Positions 52,098 through 61,500 of a stretch of DNA of 64,000 nt are shown here, piece after piece. Below the pieces are notes generated by a model. The model was not told the DNA's origin, made no database searches, and saw only the letters and a program-made list of their open reading frames with translations. Origin of the DNA: MKUN01 sp964481425 (lineage in GTDB: Bacteria; Bacteroidota; Bacteroidia; Chitinophagales; Chitinophagaceae); contig CAYZTM010000003.1 in NCBI GenBank assembly GCA_964481425.1, positions 62,001 to 126,000 on the forward strand, read 5' to 3'. A program made the position numbers and the translations under genes. Each line of letters starts with the position of its first letter. Position 1 is the stretch's first letter.

Positions 52098-53414
52098 TCA
52101 ATCCCCCGCTTCCGAAGGAGAAAAAGTACGGCCTTTTACTTTCCTGAAAATATACTCTGCCACAAAAGCCCCGGCAAATGCGATGATGTTCGCATAGAAG
52201 GCACTCCGCTCGTTGAGCCACTGGTAACGCATAAGAGCAGCAAATACGCTGAGCAGCAGGACTATATTGAACAGAATCAGCAGCTTATTGCCGCCATATT
52301 CCTTATGTATCTTCAGGTGGGCGAACAATACAAACACATAAATGACCGTAAACACCGTGCTGGTAATGGAAGCAATGGCATCGAGATTGAAGAACAAGGC
52401 AAAGAACAGGCCTAATGCAGCAGTAATGTATAGCCCCTCAGTGGATTTGAACCATATCTTTCTCTCGAAGAAATCGGGCAGTTCCCCGTCCTTAGCCAGT
52501 GAATAAGCGATATTGGCCCCGCCGAATATAGTAGCATTCAGCGCCGAGGAAATGGAGAACAGGGCGCCTATCGAGATAAGCATAAACCCGAACTTACCGA
52601 GGAAGGGCCGTGATGTTACGGCCAGCGCATTTTCTTTTGCTTTTATGATCTCGGGTAGCGACAGGTTACCTATCGTCACCACTGCTATGAGCACATAGAT
52701 CACCATCACGAACAGGATACTGATCAGTATAGCACGGGGGACATTACGGGAAGGGTCTTTGATATTCTCCGAAGTATTGGTGATGAGCCCGAAACCCATA
52801 TAGGAAAGAAATAGGATCACAGAGCCATTAAGCACACCCATAGATTGAGCACGATCAACATCCGGCAACAGGCCACTACCCTGAATAGTAAAAAATCCGC
52901 CAATGATGAACAGCATCAATATACTTAGCTTGATGAGTACGATATAAAATTCGGCCTTGCCCACAGCCTTACTGCCAAAGAAATTCAGTACTACAAAAAA
53001 CAGGATAAGGCCGCTTTCGGTATATGCATCAGTGTATTGTGTACTGCTGATGTGCAGCAGGGGCAGGAAATACCCGGCAAAGCCCTTTACGAACAAGGAT
53101 ATGGAGATAACATAGGTCAGCCACATCAAAAAGCTAAGCACACCGGTTATCAGCCTATCGCCAAATGCCTTAAGGATAAAAGCGATTGGCCTCGCATTTG
53201 AAATGATCTTTTTCCCAAGTGTAGCATATGAATAGGCGACAGCTAATGCAAAGACACCCGATAGCAGGAAGGCTTCCGGCAGGCCCTTACCCGCAACTTT
53301 AGCACCCAAACCAAATATGGAAAATATGCTGGCGCCTATCATAGTGCCTACTGCCATAGACACTACTTCCATTAAACTTAATTTCTTACTCTGCGTAGTT
53401 TCGTTATTACTCAT
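52098..53414 (-). CDS. APC-family amino acid permease
   Basis: 438 residues with 12 predicted helices. The N-terminal helix is the family's unwound TM1 (SLMEVVSMAVGTMIGASIFSIFGLG, with GxxIGxSIF), and SYMGFGLITNTSENIKDPSRNVPRAIL near residue 215 matches the TM6-loop motif of the APC superfamily (xEEIKNPxRxxPRAI). It would import amino acids or polyamines by proton or exchange coupling. The substrate is undefined. It is the last intact gene before the decayed patch, and its stop lies 70 bases from the effector remnant's first Met. Confidence 0.87.
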   Translation of the reverse strand: MSNNETTQSKKLSLMEVVSMAVGTMIGASIFSIFGLGAKVAGKGLPEAFLLSGVFALAVAYSYATLGKKIISNARPIAFILKAFGDRLITGVLSFLMWLTYVISISLFVKGFAGYFLPLLHISSTQYTDAYTESGLILFFVVLNFFGSKAVGKAEFYIVLIKLSILMLFIIGGFFTIQGSGLLPDVDRAQSMGVLNGSVILFLSYMGFGLITNTSENIKDPSRNVPRAILISILFVMVIYVLIAVVTIGNLSLPEIIKAKENALAVTSRPFLGKFGFMLISIGALFSISSALNATIFGGANIAYSLAKDGELPDFFERKIWFKSTEGLYITAALGLFFALFFNLDAIASITSTVFTVIYVFVLFAHLKIHKEYGGNKLLILFNIVLLLSVFAALMRYQWLNERSAFYANIIAFAGAFVAEYIFRKVKGRTFSPSEAGD

Positions 53415-53566
53415 AGACTATTCATCGAAGAAGGGTCGGAAGCCCTGATACAGAAAATGATGATAGGTATAGTTTTGCGGTAATTGCATAACAAATGTTG
53501 CTTTTATCTCTTAAAAAAGCAAAAACAGAAAAAGCTATGCTGTAATACGATGAGCGATCACAAAAG

Positions 53567-53598
53567 AAAATGCCTTTCAAAGAACTGAAAGGCATTTT
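53567..53598 (-). terminator. Terminator of the coiled-coil protein gene
   Basis: AAAATGCCTTTCA pairs with TGAAAGGCATTTT around a 6-base loop, 26 bases after the stop of the gene at 53624-54016. The rest of the 209-base gap to the permease holds nothing recognisable. Confidence 0.8.
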
Positions 53599-53623
53599 AT
53601 ATATTATAACAAAAAAATGATCG

Positions 53624-54016
53624 CTACATCCAATCAATAGCAAATTCATAAAATTCATGCCTTAGCTCATTGACGGCCTTTTCCTCACCCAGGTAACGCT
53701 GGTGCAATGTGTTGTGCTGTGCCAGCAAGGTAGCATCTATATATCCTGCGGGCGAGTGCTGCAGTTCATTGCTGGTGCTGGCCAGGTTGAGCCTGATATC
53801 GTGAGCAATGCGGTCGATGTTATCGCGCTGTACCGCTATCTGGTTCTCATAGTGTTCCACCTTATGCATCAATTCGTGCTCGGTATTTTTGCCCGCTATC
53901 TCTGTAAGACGTTCTTTAAGTATGCCTAATTCATCTTTATAAAAATCAAGTGCCCTCAGCCAGTCAGTGTGGGCATTGCTCATGTGGGTGATACTTATCT
54001 TTTTCATATCGTTCAT
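53624..54016 (-). CDS. Coiled-coil protein of unknown function
   Basis: 130 residues from the ATG at 54016 (MNDMKKISITHMSNAHTDWL); the ATG at 54007 is an alternative and an upstream GTG is unlikely. It is almost entirely helical and charged, with a heptad stretch LGILKERLTEIAGKNTEHELM, then a second helix region (QIAVQRDNIDRIAHDIRLNL). No membrane helix or signal is seen. A TACCTTTG promoter element lies 7 bases upstream, and a terminator follows. Function unknown. Confidence 0.6.
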   Translation of the reverse strand: MNDMKKISITHMSNAHTDWLRALDFYKDELGILKERLTEIAGKNTEHELMHKVEHYENQIAVQRDNIDRIAHDIRLNLASTSNELQHSPAGYIDATLLAQHNTLHQRYLGEEKAVNELRHEFYEFAIDWM

Positions 54017-54023
54017 TTGAAAG

Positions 54024-54031
54024 CAAAGGTA
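54024..54031 (-). promoter_or_regulatory. TAnnTTTG -7 element for the coiled-coil gene
   Basis: TACCTTTG on the minus strand, 7 bases before the ATG at 54016, implying a very short leader. Confidence 0.45.
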
Positions 54032-54087
54032 AAGCAGCACATACTTTTGCTGATGACCAAGGTCAGCGGCAGGTATGACACAGGTCT

Positions 54088-54210
54088 TTATTTGGTCAGC
54101 AACTGGTCGAAACCATCTGCCACCGGGTGTTCGCAGGTAAAATTGATGCCAAAAAGGTCTGCCAGCGTTTGTGCATATTGTTTTTGATATAGCTGTATGT
54201 CCTTTTTCAT
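54088..54210 (-). CDS. Possible 40-residue protein
   Basis: Reads MKKDIQLYQKQYAQTLADLF then GINFTCEHPVADGFDQLLTK. It starts with ATG, has balanced composition and a plausible helix (QLYQKQYAQTLADLFG), and lies between two genes of the same strand, 72 bases downstream of the mlaE-like gene. No promoter, family or clear ribosome binding site supports it further. Confidence 0.4.
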   Translation of the reverse strand: MKKDIQLYQKQYAQTLADLFGINFTCEHPVADGFDQLLTK

Positions 54211-54282
54211 AAGGTCAAATAATAAAATATTTACCACAAATTCAGTAGCCGGGAAGAGAAATCATATTTTTTTAATACCGCA

Positions 54283-55026
54283 CTACAACAGCAACACGGA
54301 AAGGCCATAGTCTGCTACCAGTATCAGGATACAACTTACCACTACAGACGTGGTAGAGGCACGGCCTATCTCAAGGGCGCCACCCTGTACATAGTAACCA
54401 TAATAGGCCGGCACTACGGAAATGATGAACGCAAAGGTGAAAGACTTGGCCATAGCAAAGAACAGGTTGTAGGGAAGGAAGCCTTGTGTAAGGCCCTGGT
54501 AGAACTGCTCACGGGTAAGGATACTGGAGAACATACCGGCCACATAGCCGCCCCATATACTCACTGCTATGGAAAGAACAATAAGACAAGGTACCATAAA
54601 GAGGGCTGCCACTATCTTAGGCAGTACCAGGTAGGTCTTGGTGTTGATACCCATTATCTCCAGCGCATCTATCTGCTCGCTCACACGCATATTCCCCAGT
54701 TCCGAGGCTATTTTGGAACCTACCACACCTGCAAGCACAATGCAGATAACTGTTGGTGAAAGCTCGAGTATCGTAGAGTCACGAACTATGCCTGCTACCA
54801 CCGGCTTAGGCACCAGCGGGCTTATCAACTGGTAGGCGGTCTGTACTGTAAGTACCATACCCAGAAATACGGAGATGATGAGCACAATAGGCAGGGAACG
54901 GATGCCGATATCGTTACATTGCTCCATGAACTCGATCCAATAGACCTTAGCGTTCTCCGGTTTAGCGATGGAGCCTTTTAGCATGAGGGCCAGCCGGCCC
55001 ATGTGTTCAAAAAACTGCCTGAACAT
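54283..55026 (-). CDS. MlaE-family ABC transporter permease
   Basis: 247 residues of the MlaE/YrbE family. IGIRSLPIVLIISVFLGMVLTVQTAYQL near residue 35, then VVGSKIASELGNMRVSEQIDALEIMGIN near residue 110 (the family signature with ASELGxMRVxEQIDALExMG), PKIVAALFMVPCLIVLS and a five- to six-helix topology. It is the membrane component of a phospholipid transporter between inner and outer membranes, normally with MlaF (ATPase) and MlaD. MlaF usually follows in this order in Bacteroidota, but here no ATPase is downstream. A TACATTTG element ends 5 bases before the ATG. Confidence 0.9.
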   Translation of the reverse strand: MFRQFFEHMGRLALMLKGSIAKPENAKVYWIEFMEQCNDIGIRSLPIVLIISVFLGMVLTVQTAYQLISPLVPKPVVAGIVRDSTILELSPTVICIVLAGVVGSKIASELGNMRVSEQIDALEIMGINTKTYLVLPKIVAALFMVPCLIVLSIAVSIWGGYVAGMFSSILTREQFYQGLTQGFLPYNLFFAMAKSFTFAFIISVVPAYYGYYVQGGALEIGRASTTSVVVSCILILVADYGLSVLLL

Positions 55027-55031
55027 GATTA

Positions 55032-55039
55032 CAAATGTA
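55032..55039 (-). promoter_or_regulatory. TAnnTTTG -7 element for the mlaE-like gene
   Basis: TACATTTG on the minus strand with 5 bases to the ATG at 55026, the same spacing as for the ABC-2 permease gene. Transcription would start at the start codon. Confidence 0.5.
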
Positions 55040-55086
55040 ATGATTATGGCGATTGCAGCACGTTTATTAACAATACCTTACCTGCC

Positions 55087-55119
55087 ATAAAAAAACCGTT
55101 CCGCCTTGTGGCGGAACGG
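55087..55119 (-). terminator. Terminator of secDF
   Basis: CCGTTCCGCC pairs with GGCGGAACGG around a 4-base loop, followed on the minus strand by a run of T. Confidence 0.85.
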
Positions 55120-55149
55120 CATATATCTTGTCTTTTTAATTTTGACGTA

Positions 55150-58100
55150 TTAAGCCATTTTCTTCAGCTCTTCTATACGTGCTTCACGGTCCACTTCCTG
55201 CTGCAGCTTGTCTTTCTTATCCATATCCACCAGGATAGGAGCAGCCACGAAGATAGAAGAATAAGTACCGGTGAATACACCTATCAGCATCGCAAAGGCG
55301 AAACCACGGGTCACCTCACCACCAAACAGGAAGAGGATCAGGATGGTAAGGAATACGCAGAGCGAGGTCATGATAGTACGGCTCAATGTATCATTGATCG
55401 CACGGTTGATGATGCTGGTCTTGCTTTCCTTCGGCGATTTACGGAAGTATTCACGAATACGGTCGAATACGATAACGGTATCGTTCATCGAGAAACCGAT
55501 CACCGTAAGGATGGCCGCAATGAAGTGCTGGTCTATCTCAAGAGCGAAAGGCACTATGCCGCGGAAGAACGAGAATACCGCCAGCGTTACGCAAACGTCG
55601 TGCAAGAGGGCCAGTACCGTACCCAGTGAGTATTGCCACTTACGGAAACGAAGCAGTATGTAGAACGATATGGCGATCAGCGATAGGATGGTTGCCCATT
55701 TGGCGCCTGCCACAAGGTCATCCGATATGGTAGGCAATACCGTTTGTGAACTTTGAAGATATTTACTGCTAAACACATCAAAGGTCGTACCATCGGGCAG
55801 CAGGTGTGCCTGGGTAAGGCCTTCCAGCAAACGTGTCTGCACTTTATGCTCTACTCCTTGTCCCGGTTCTTTTATCAGGTAAGATGTAGTAATGTTAAGC
55901 TGATTATCCGTACCAATAGTTTTAACTACAGGATATTCGCCAAAGTACGGTTTCAGTTTCTCACGCACTTCAGATACCTGGTGCGGCTGATCGAACTTGA
56001 TGGTATAGCTACGGCCACCGGCAAATTCCACACCATAGTCGAAACCATGGAAGAAAGAGGCGATACCCATTATCACCACGATCACAGATATCACGTAAGC
56101 ATATTTACGGGCTTCAACGAATTTGAAATGTGCCTTACGGAATATTGATTTTGATAAGCCTGTGAAATATTTGAAGTGACGCTCACGCTTGGTGTACATG
56201 TCTGTTATCAGGCGCGATACCAGGATACCGCAGAACAGCGACAACAGGATACCTATTATCTGCGTAGTGGCAAAACCAAGTACCGGGCCAAGACCGAATA
56301 TGAACAGGATAATAGCGGTTATCAGGGTCGTTACGTGACCATCGAGTACAGGGGAGTACGACCGTTTATACCCGTCAATGACCGCCTGGTTATAGCTCTT
56401 ACCAAGCGTCAGCTCCTCCTTGATACGTTCAAAGATGATCACATTCGTATCCACGGCCATACCTATGGTAAGTACCAGGCCCGCGATACCCGGCATGGTC
56501 AGTGTGGCATGCAGGGCAGAGAGGATACCAACAGTGAACAACAGGTTAAGTATAAGAGAAATGTCCGCTACGAGGCCACCCGTATTATAGTATATCAGCA
56601 TCAGGATGAATATCACCAGGAACGAAACGCCCAGCGATATCATACCCGCCTTGATAGATTCAGCACCCAATGTCGGGCCTACCACCTGTTCCTGTACTAT
56701 GTGTGCAGGTGCAGGCAGTTTACCTGATTTCAGGATGTTGGCAAGGTCGTTCGCTTCTTCAGCAGTAAAGTGGCCGCTGATAGAAGTATTACCATTAGGT
56801 ATCTCACCATTAACTATAGGACAAGAGTAAACCCGGTCGTCAAGTACAACCGCTACATATTTACCCACGTTCTCTCCCGTCATTTTCTTCCATACACGCG
56901 AGCCGGTAATATCCATCTTCATAGATACTTCAGGCTGGCCGTTAAGGGCGTTATAGTCCATGCGGGCATCGGTAACATGGTCGCCTTCCAGCTTCGATTC
57001 CGTTTCACCCGGCACTGTCTTTATCGCATACAGGTATAGCGGGGCGTTGGGATCATGGCGTTCTTTCTTTTCTTCGGCACCATATACAAAACGTACGTTA
57101 TTAGGGAACTTATTCCTTACCGCATCAAGGTGCAGGTAACGGTTAAGTTTTGCAGTATCTTTCTTAGGAATGATACCTACCACAGGGCCATCATTCAACT
57201 GACCATCGCGCGATGCATTAGGATACCATACGGTAAAGAGCGGGTTCTTCTTTTTCATTTCCGCTTCTTTGAGTGAGGTAGAGTCAGCACCTTTAGCACC
57301 GGCCTTTTCGGTTGTAGCCTTTGCAGTCCCGTTACTATTATCTCCCAGCAAAGCAGAAAGGCTTCCGGTATCAGAGGCATTGGCAGCGCTGGCAGTCTTG
57401 GCTGTATCACCTGCGGCAGCTGCAGCAGTTTTAGAAGAATCGCTGCCGGTTGAATCTTCATCTGTACTTCCTGACTTATATGCTGCAAGCGCACTGTTGG
57501 CTGCTTCCAGCATAGGGTATATTTCCTGGTTGGTATAGGTTTCAAAGAACTGCAGTTTGGCTGTCGATTGCAGGTAAGAGCGCACACGCTCCGGGTTACG
57601 CACACCGGCCAGCTCCACAGTTATGATACCTTTATTTTCATCCAGGTTCACGTTCGGGCTGGCAACACCAAATTTATCTATACGGGTAAGCAATACATTA
57701 TAGGTACGCTTGATGGCATCCTTTGCTTCCTTATTTATCTTGGCCAGCACCTGGTCATTGGTCGAGTTCAGTGTTATCTCTTTTTCAGATGGCTTGGTGA
57801 ACAGGTAGGCAAGCTTCGCGTTCGGGTTGTCCTTTTTAAAGGCCTCACCAAACAACGTAACGAAATTAGCCTGGCTATTTGCTTTAGCTGTATTGGCATC
57901 GGCAATGGCCTTATTTAACAGGGCATCCTGCGGATTGTTCGACATGGAACGAACGAGTTCGTCAAGGCTAACCTCCAACGTCACGTTCATACCACCCTGC
58001 AGGTCAAGACCCAGGTTCAGTTCCTGTTCTTTTGCTTCCTGGAAATTGTACTTCTTCAGCAGAGGAACACTGAATACGGTTTCGCCCTGCATGCTGTCCG

Positions 58101-58299
58101 TAATAACCTGCAGATGTGCTTCAACCAGGCTATCCAGCTTTTTGCCTGTGGCCGTGGGATCGTCCAGTTTTGCAGCGCGTTCGGCCTTCAACTGCATCTT
58201 CTTTTCCACACTCCGTACAATCGATGTAAAAGAGAGCTGGTATAGAGAAATGAGAATAAGTGCTGCGGTAAAGAATTTTACCAACCCTTTTAATTGCAT
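55150..58299 (-). CDS. secDF: Protein translocase SecDF fusion
   Basis: 1049 residues joining SecD and SecF, which drive late steps of Sec export and membrane-protein insertion using the proton gradient. An N-terminal helix is followed by the P1 region with GLDLQGGMNVTLEV near residue 96. The SecD transmembrane block includes GMAVDTNVIIFERIKEEL, with the conserved proton-relay Asp. The SecF part (from about 720) has the equivalent GFSMNDTVIVFDRIREYFR. Unusual is a low-complexity Ala/Ser/Thr/Asp-rich insertion at about residues 270-345 (57264-57490). The gene is transcribed alone, from a TATCTTTG element to a terminator. Confidence 0.95.
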   Translation of the reverse strand: MQLKGLVKFFTAALILISLYQLSFTSIVRSVEKKMQLKAERAAKLDDPTATGKKLDSLVEAHLQVITDSMQGETVFSVPLLKKYNFQEAKEQELNLGLDLQGGMNVTLEVSLDELVRSMSNNPQDALLNKAIADANTAKANSQANFVTLFGEAFKKDNPNAKLAYLFTKPSEKEITLNSTNDQVLAKINKEAKDAIKRTYNVLLTRIDKFGVASPNVNLDENKGIITVELAGVRNPERVRSYLQSTAKLQFFETYTNQEIYPMLEAANSALAAYKSGSTDEDSTGSDSSKTAAAAAGDTAKTASAANASDTGSLSALLGDNSNGTAKATTEKAGAKGADSTSLKEAEMKKKNPLFTVWYPNASRDGQLNDGPVVGIIPKKDTAKLNRYLHLDAVRNKFPNNVRFVYGAEEKKERHDPNAPLYLYAIKTVPGETESKLEGDHVTDARMDYNALNGQPEVSMKMDITGSRVWKKMTGENVGKYVAVVLDDRVYSCPIVNGEIPNGNTSISGHFTAEEANDLANILKSGKLPAPAHIVQEQVVGPTLGAESIKAGMISLGVSFLVIFILMLIYYNTGGLVADISLILNLLFTVGILSALHATLTMPGIAGLVLTIGMAVDTNVIIFERIKEELTLGKSYNQAVIDGYKRSYSPVLDGHVTTLITAIILFIFGLGPVLGFATTQIIGILLSLFCGILVSRLITDMYTKRERHFKYFTGLSKSIFRKAHFKFVEARKYAYVISVIVVIMGIASFFHGFDYGVEFAGGRSYTIKFDQPHQVSEVREKLKPYFGEYPVVKTIGTDNQLNITTSYLIKEPGQGVEHKVQTRLLEGLTQAHLLPDGTTFDVFSSKYLQSSQTVLPTISDDLVAGAKWATILSLIAISFYILLRFRKWQYSLGTVLALLHDVCVTLAVFSFFRGIVPFALEIDQHFIAAILTVIGFSMNDTVIVFDRIREYFRKSPKESKTSIINRAINDTLSRTIMTSLCVFLTILILFLFGGEVTRGFAFAMLIGVFTGTYSSIFVAAPILVDMDKKDKLQQEVDREARIEELKKMA

Positions 58300-58353
58300 A
58301 GGTGTCTGTTAAATTATACTATTATTTAATCTTTTAAAAAAATAAGAGGTGGG

Positions 58354-58361
58354 CAAAGATA
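58354..58361 (-). promoter_or_regulatory. TAnnTTTG -7 element for secDF
   Basis: TATCTTTG on the minus strand, 54 bases before the secDF start. Its -33 box would fall in or beside the N gap and cannot be read. Confidence 0.5.
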
Positions 58362-58364
58362 GGA

Positions 58365-58441
58365 TTTAATATAAAAAAATANNNNNNNNNNAGTAATCGG
58401 TTGAAGTTGCCAACGCCAAACCGTTTTAATATAAAAAAATA
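58365..58441. repeat. 17-base direct repeat flanking the assembly gap
   Basis: TTTAATATAAAAAAATA occurs at 58365-58381, ending exactly at the gap, and again at 58425-58441. The duplicate may be real or an artefact of joining two contigs. Confidence 0.8.
58382..58391. other. Assembly gap (10 N)
   Basis: Ten N residues in the intergenic region between secDF and the metalloprotease gene. The true distance is unknown. Both flanking genes are complete. The remaining 264-base gap holds the secDF promoter element and the 17-base repeat. Confidence 0.99.
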
Positions 58442-58563
58442 AAGTCTCAGGACAGGAATAAGGAGTTTTTAGGAAAAAAAAGAATTTTAGCCCGTTATTA
58501 GCATTATTTTGGTGAATATCGTATTTTTACGAAACTCAATATCTATCAAAAACATACAATAGC

Positions 58564-61500
58564 ATGATACGAAAAATTACGCTACTCTTTTTAGCGTGCG
58601 TTGGTATTTATTCTGTAGCCACTGCGCAGCCTGTTTGCGGATTCGATTCTGTTTTCCAGCATAAGCTGGCAACAGACCCCAGCTATGCTGCGGCCGTAGC
58701 ACAGATGGATGCACAATGGAGTCAATTCGAGACCATCGCTCAAAATAATAACGTAGTTGGGCCGGCTACTTACGGGTCCGGCAAAGCCTACAAGATACCT
58801 ATTGTGATACACGTAATGCTACCCGGCGGCGCCAACCCTATTGGTAGCTTATATAACCCTACCGATGCGCAACTGACAGGTATGGTAGATTACCTGAACA
58901 AAGCATATGCCGCACAATGGGCAGGATATCCTGATACCATGAATGGCGGTACTTATGTTCCGTTTGAATTTGTACTGGCACAGCGCGACTCAAACTGCAA
59001 TCCCACAACAGGTATTGAACGTGTGGATGCAAGTGGCGTTACCAATTATACCGCTTGCGGCGTAGGTGCCGGTGGCGCTAATGACGTTTTGATTAAAGAC
59101 CTGGCCCGCTGGCCGGTTGATCGCTATTATAACATCTGGATCGTAAATAAGATAGATTGCGAGGACGGTACAGGTGGCGGACCCTTTACTGCAGGCTATG
59201 CTTACCTGGCACCTGCACCTGCCCAGGACGACGGCACCATAATGCTGGCGCTTACTGCTACAGCCGGTGAAATAACCCTGCCGCACGAAATAGGCCATGC
59301 CATGACATTGTATCATACTTTCCAGGGTGGTAATGTAACAACATGCCCTCCACTCGGCCCCTGCGCTACTACAGGCGACCTTGTATGTGATACGGAGCCG
59401 GAAAAACAATCGAATTTCAATTGCCCTAATGATCCCAATCCATGTACGGGTGCGTCTTACAATTTTGTTACCCACAACTTCATGGACTACTCGAACTGCC
59501 AGGATAGGTTCACTCCCGGGCAGCGTGACAGGATGCTGAATGGCTTCCTTAATTACCGCGGTGGCTTTACCGGATCTTTAGGTGGTGAACCCATAGGTGC
59601 AGCTCCTACTGCCGCCTGTAATACCATTACAACGACACCCGCAAATACTTTCAATGCAGGCCCGCGCGAGGTGAAGATCAATGATGCTAACTATACTTAC
59701 CTTGATTATTCTACCAGCGGTTATAACGGAGACGGTAACCTGGCGTACTGGGACCTGTCTTGCAAAGAAGGTGCCACTCTTGATGCCGGCGCTACTTACA
59801 CCCTGAGTGTTACAACAGGTTTCTGGACAGAAAGGGTACGTGTTTATCTTGATATGAACAATGACGGCACTTTCGATCCTGTAAATGAATTGATATATAG
59901 CCACGACGGCACTTTGAATAATGAAACACATTCTACATCATGGGTCGTGCCCTCAGTGATCACTAATCCATCATTAGTTACCTGTACTCCTTTGCGCATG
60001 CGTGTTGTTACCGACCGCACAGCCGCAGTTACTCCTCCTGCTCCTTGCAGCGTAGTAAGCGGTCAGGCTGAGGATTATTCGGTAACAATAGTAGGTACAG
60101 GCACAGGTGGCGGCACTGTTTCCATCACCCAGCTTAATGGCTTGCCTGTATCTTGCAACAGCGATACACTGCATTTTGCTGCCGCAGCAGCCAACGTGGC
60201 CAACCCCACTTACAAATGGTTCGTGAACGGTGCCTCTACAGGCATCACTACCGACTCATTCGCCAGCAGCACACTGGCCAATGGCGATGTGGTAACTGCC
60301 AAAATATACTTTGCTACTACTTGCGGTGCTGATAGCGCCGTTTCCAATGGCATAACTATTACGCATTCCGGCATCATCCCGCCAAGCGCTACCATAGCAC
60401 TTACCGGCGGCAACCCTGTAAGCTGTGATGGTGATACACTGACCTTCAGCGTGACCGCTGCCGTCAATCCCGGCACAAGCCCCGTTTACAAATGGTATGT
60501 GAATGGCGTATATACCGGCCAGACCGGCACATCATACTCTTCAGCAGCATTGAATAACGGCGACCTGGTACGTGCGCAGATCACTTCGAACAATGCCTGT
60601 GCAATACCGGATACAGGAAGCTCCAATACGCTTACGGTGGTGCATGGCACCATTACTCCGGCAGCCAGCATCGCCTTGATAAACGGCAATAACCCCGGCT
60701 GCCCTAACCAGGTGCTTACCTTCAAGGCTACCCCTACCAATGGTGGTAGTAACCCAACTTACCAATGGTATGTAAATGGTGTGGCAGCAGGTAACAACAG
60801 TGACCAGTTCTCCGGCACCTTTAACAACGGTGATGTGATCAAGGCAACGCTGCATTCAAGTGCAAGCTGCGCATCACCCGATACCGGCGTATCGAACCCG
60901 ATAACTGTAGTAATCAATTACGATACACAAACAGTTACCATCTACACAACAGCTAACCTGCCTGTATGTGCAGGGCACTGGGTTAATTTCGTAGCTACTA
61001 CCCTGAACATCGGCGAGACAATCCAGTGGCAGGTGAATGGCGTAAATGTTCCGGGTGCTACCAATAACAACTTCTCGAGCAATACACTTAGCGACGGTGA
61101 CATTGTAACAGCTGTTATCTCTATAACCAACTCTTGTATATACAACCCGGTTGATACTTCAGACCCGATAACAGTGACCGTTTTACCTTCTGATACACCA
61201 ACCATTAGTTCCAACATAACACAGGGCAATAACCCCGGCTGTCTCGATTCATTGGTTGAGTTCACAGGTACTTATACCAACTTCGGTACCAACCCGAATG
61301 CAGTATGGTTAGTAAATGGTGTACAGGTGGCTACAGGCAATGTGTTCCAGAGCACTACCCTCCTGAACGGTGATGTGGTTACCTTCCGTGTAAACCAAAC
61401 CGATGGAGACTGTTATATCAATGATACGCTGAGCTCATCTACCATCATGCACCTGACGCCTACTCCGCCTACTCCGCTATTATCCCTCATAGGCAATATG

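Noticed and set aside
55003..55629. Plus-strand frame opposite secDF and mlaE
   Set aside because: Shadow frame antisense to well-recognised proteins.
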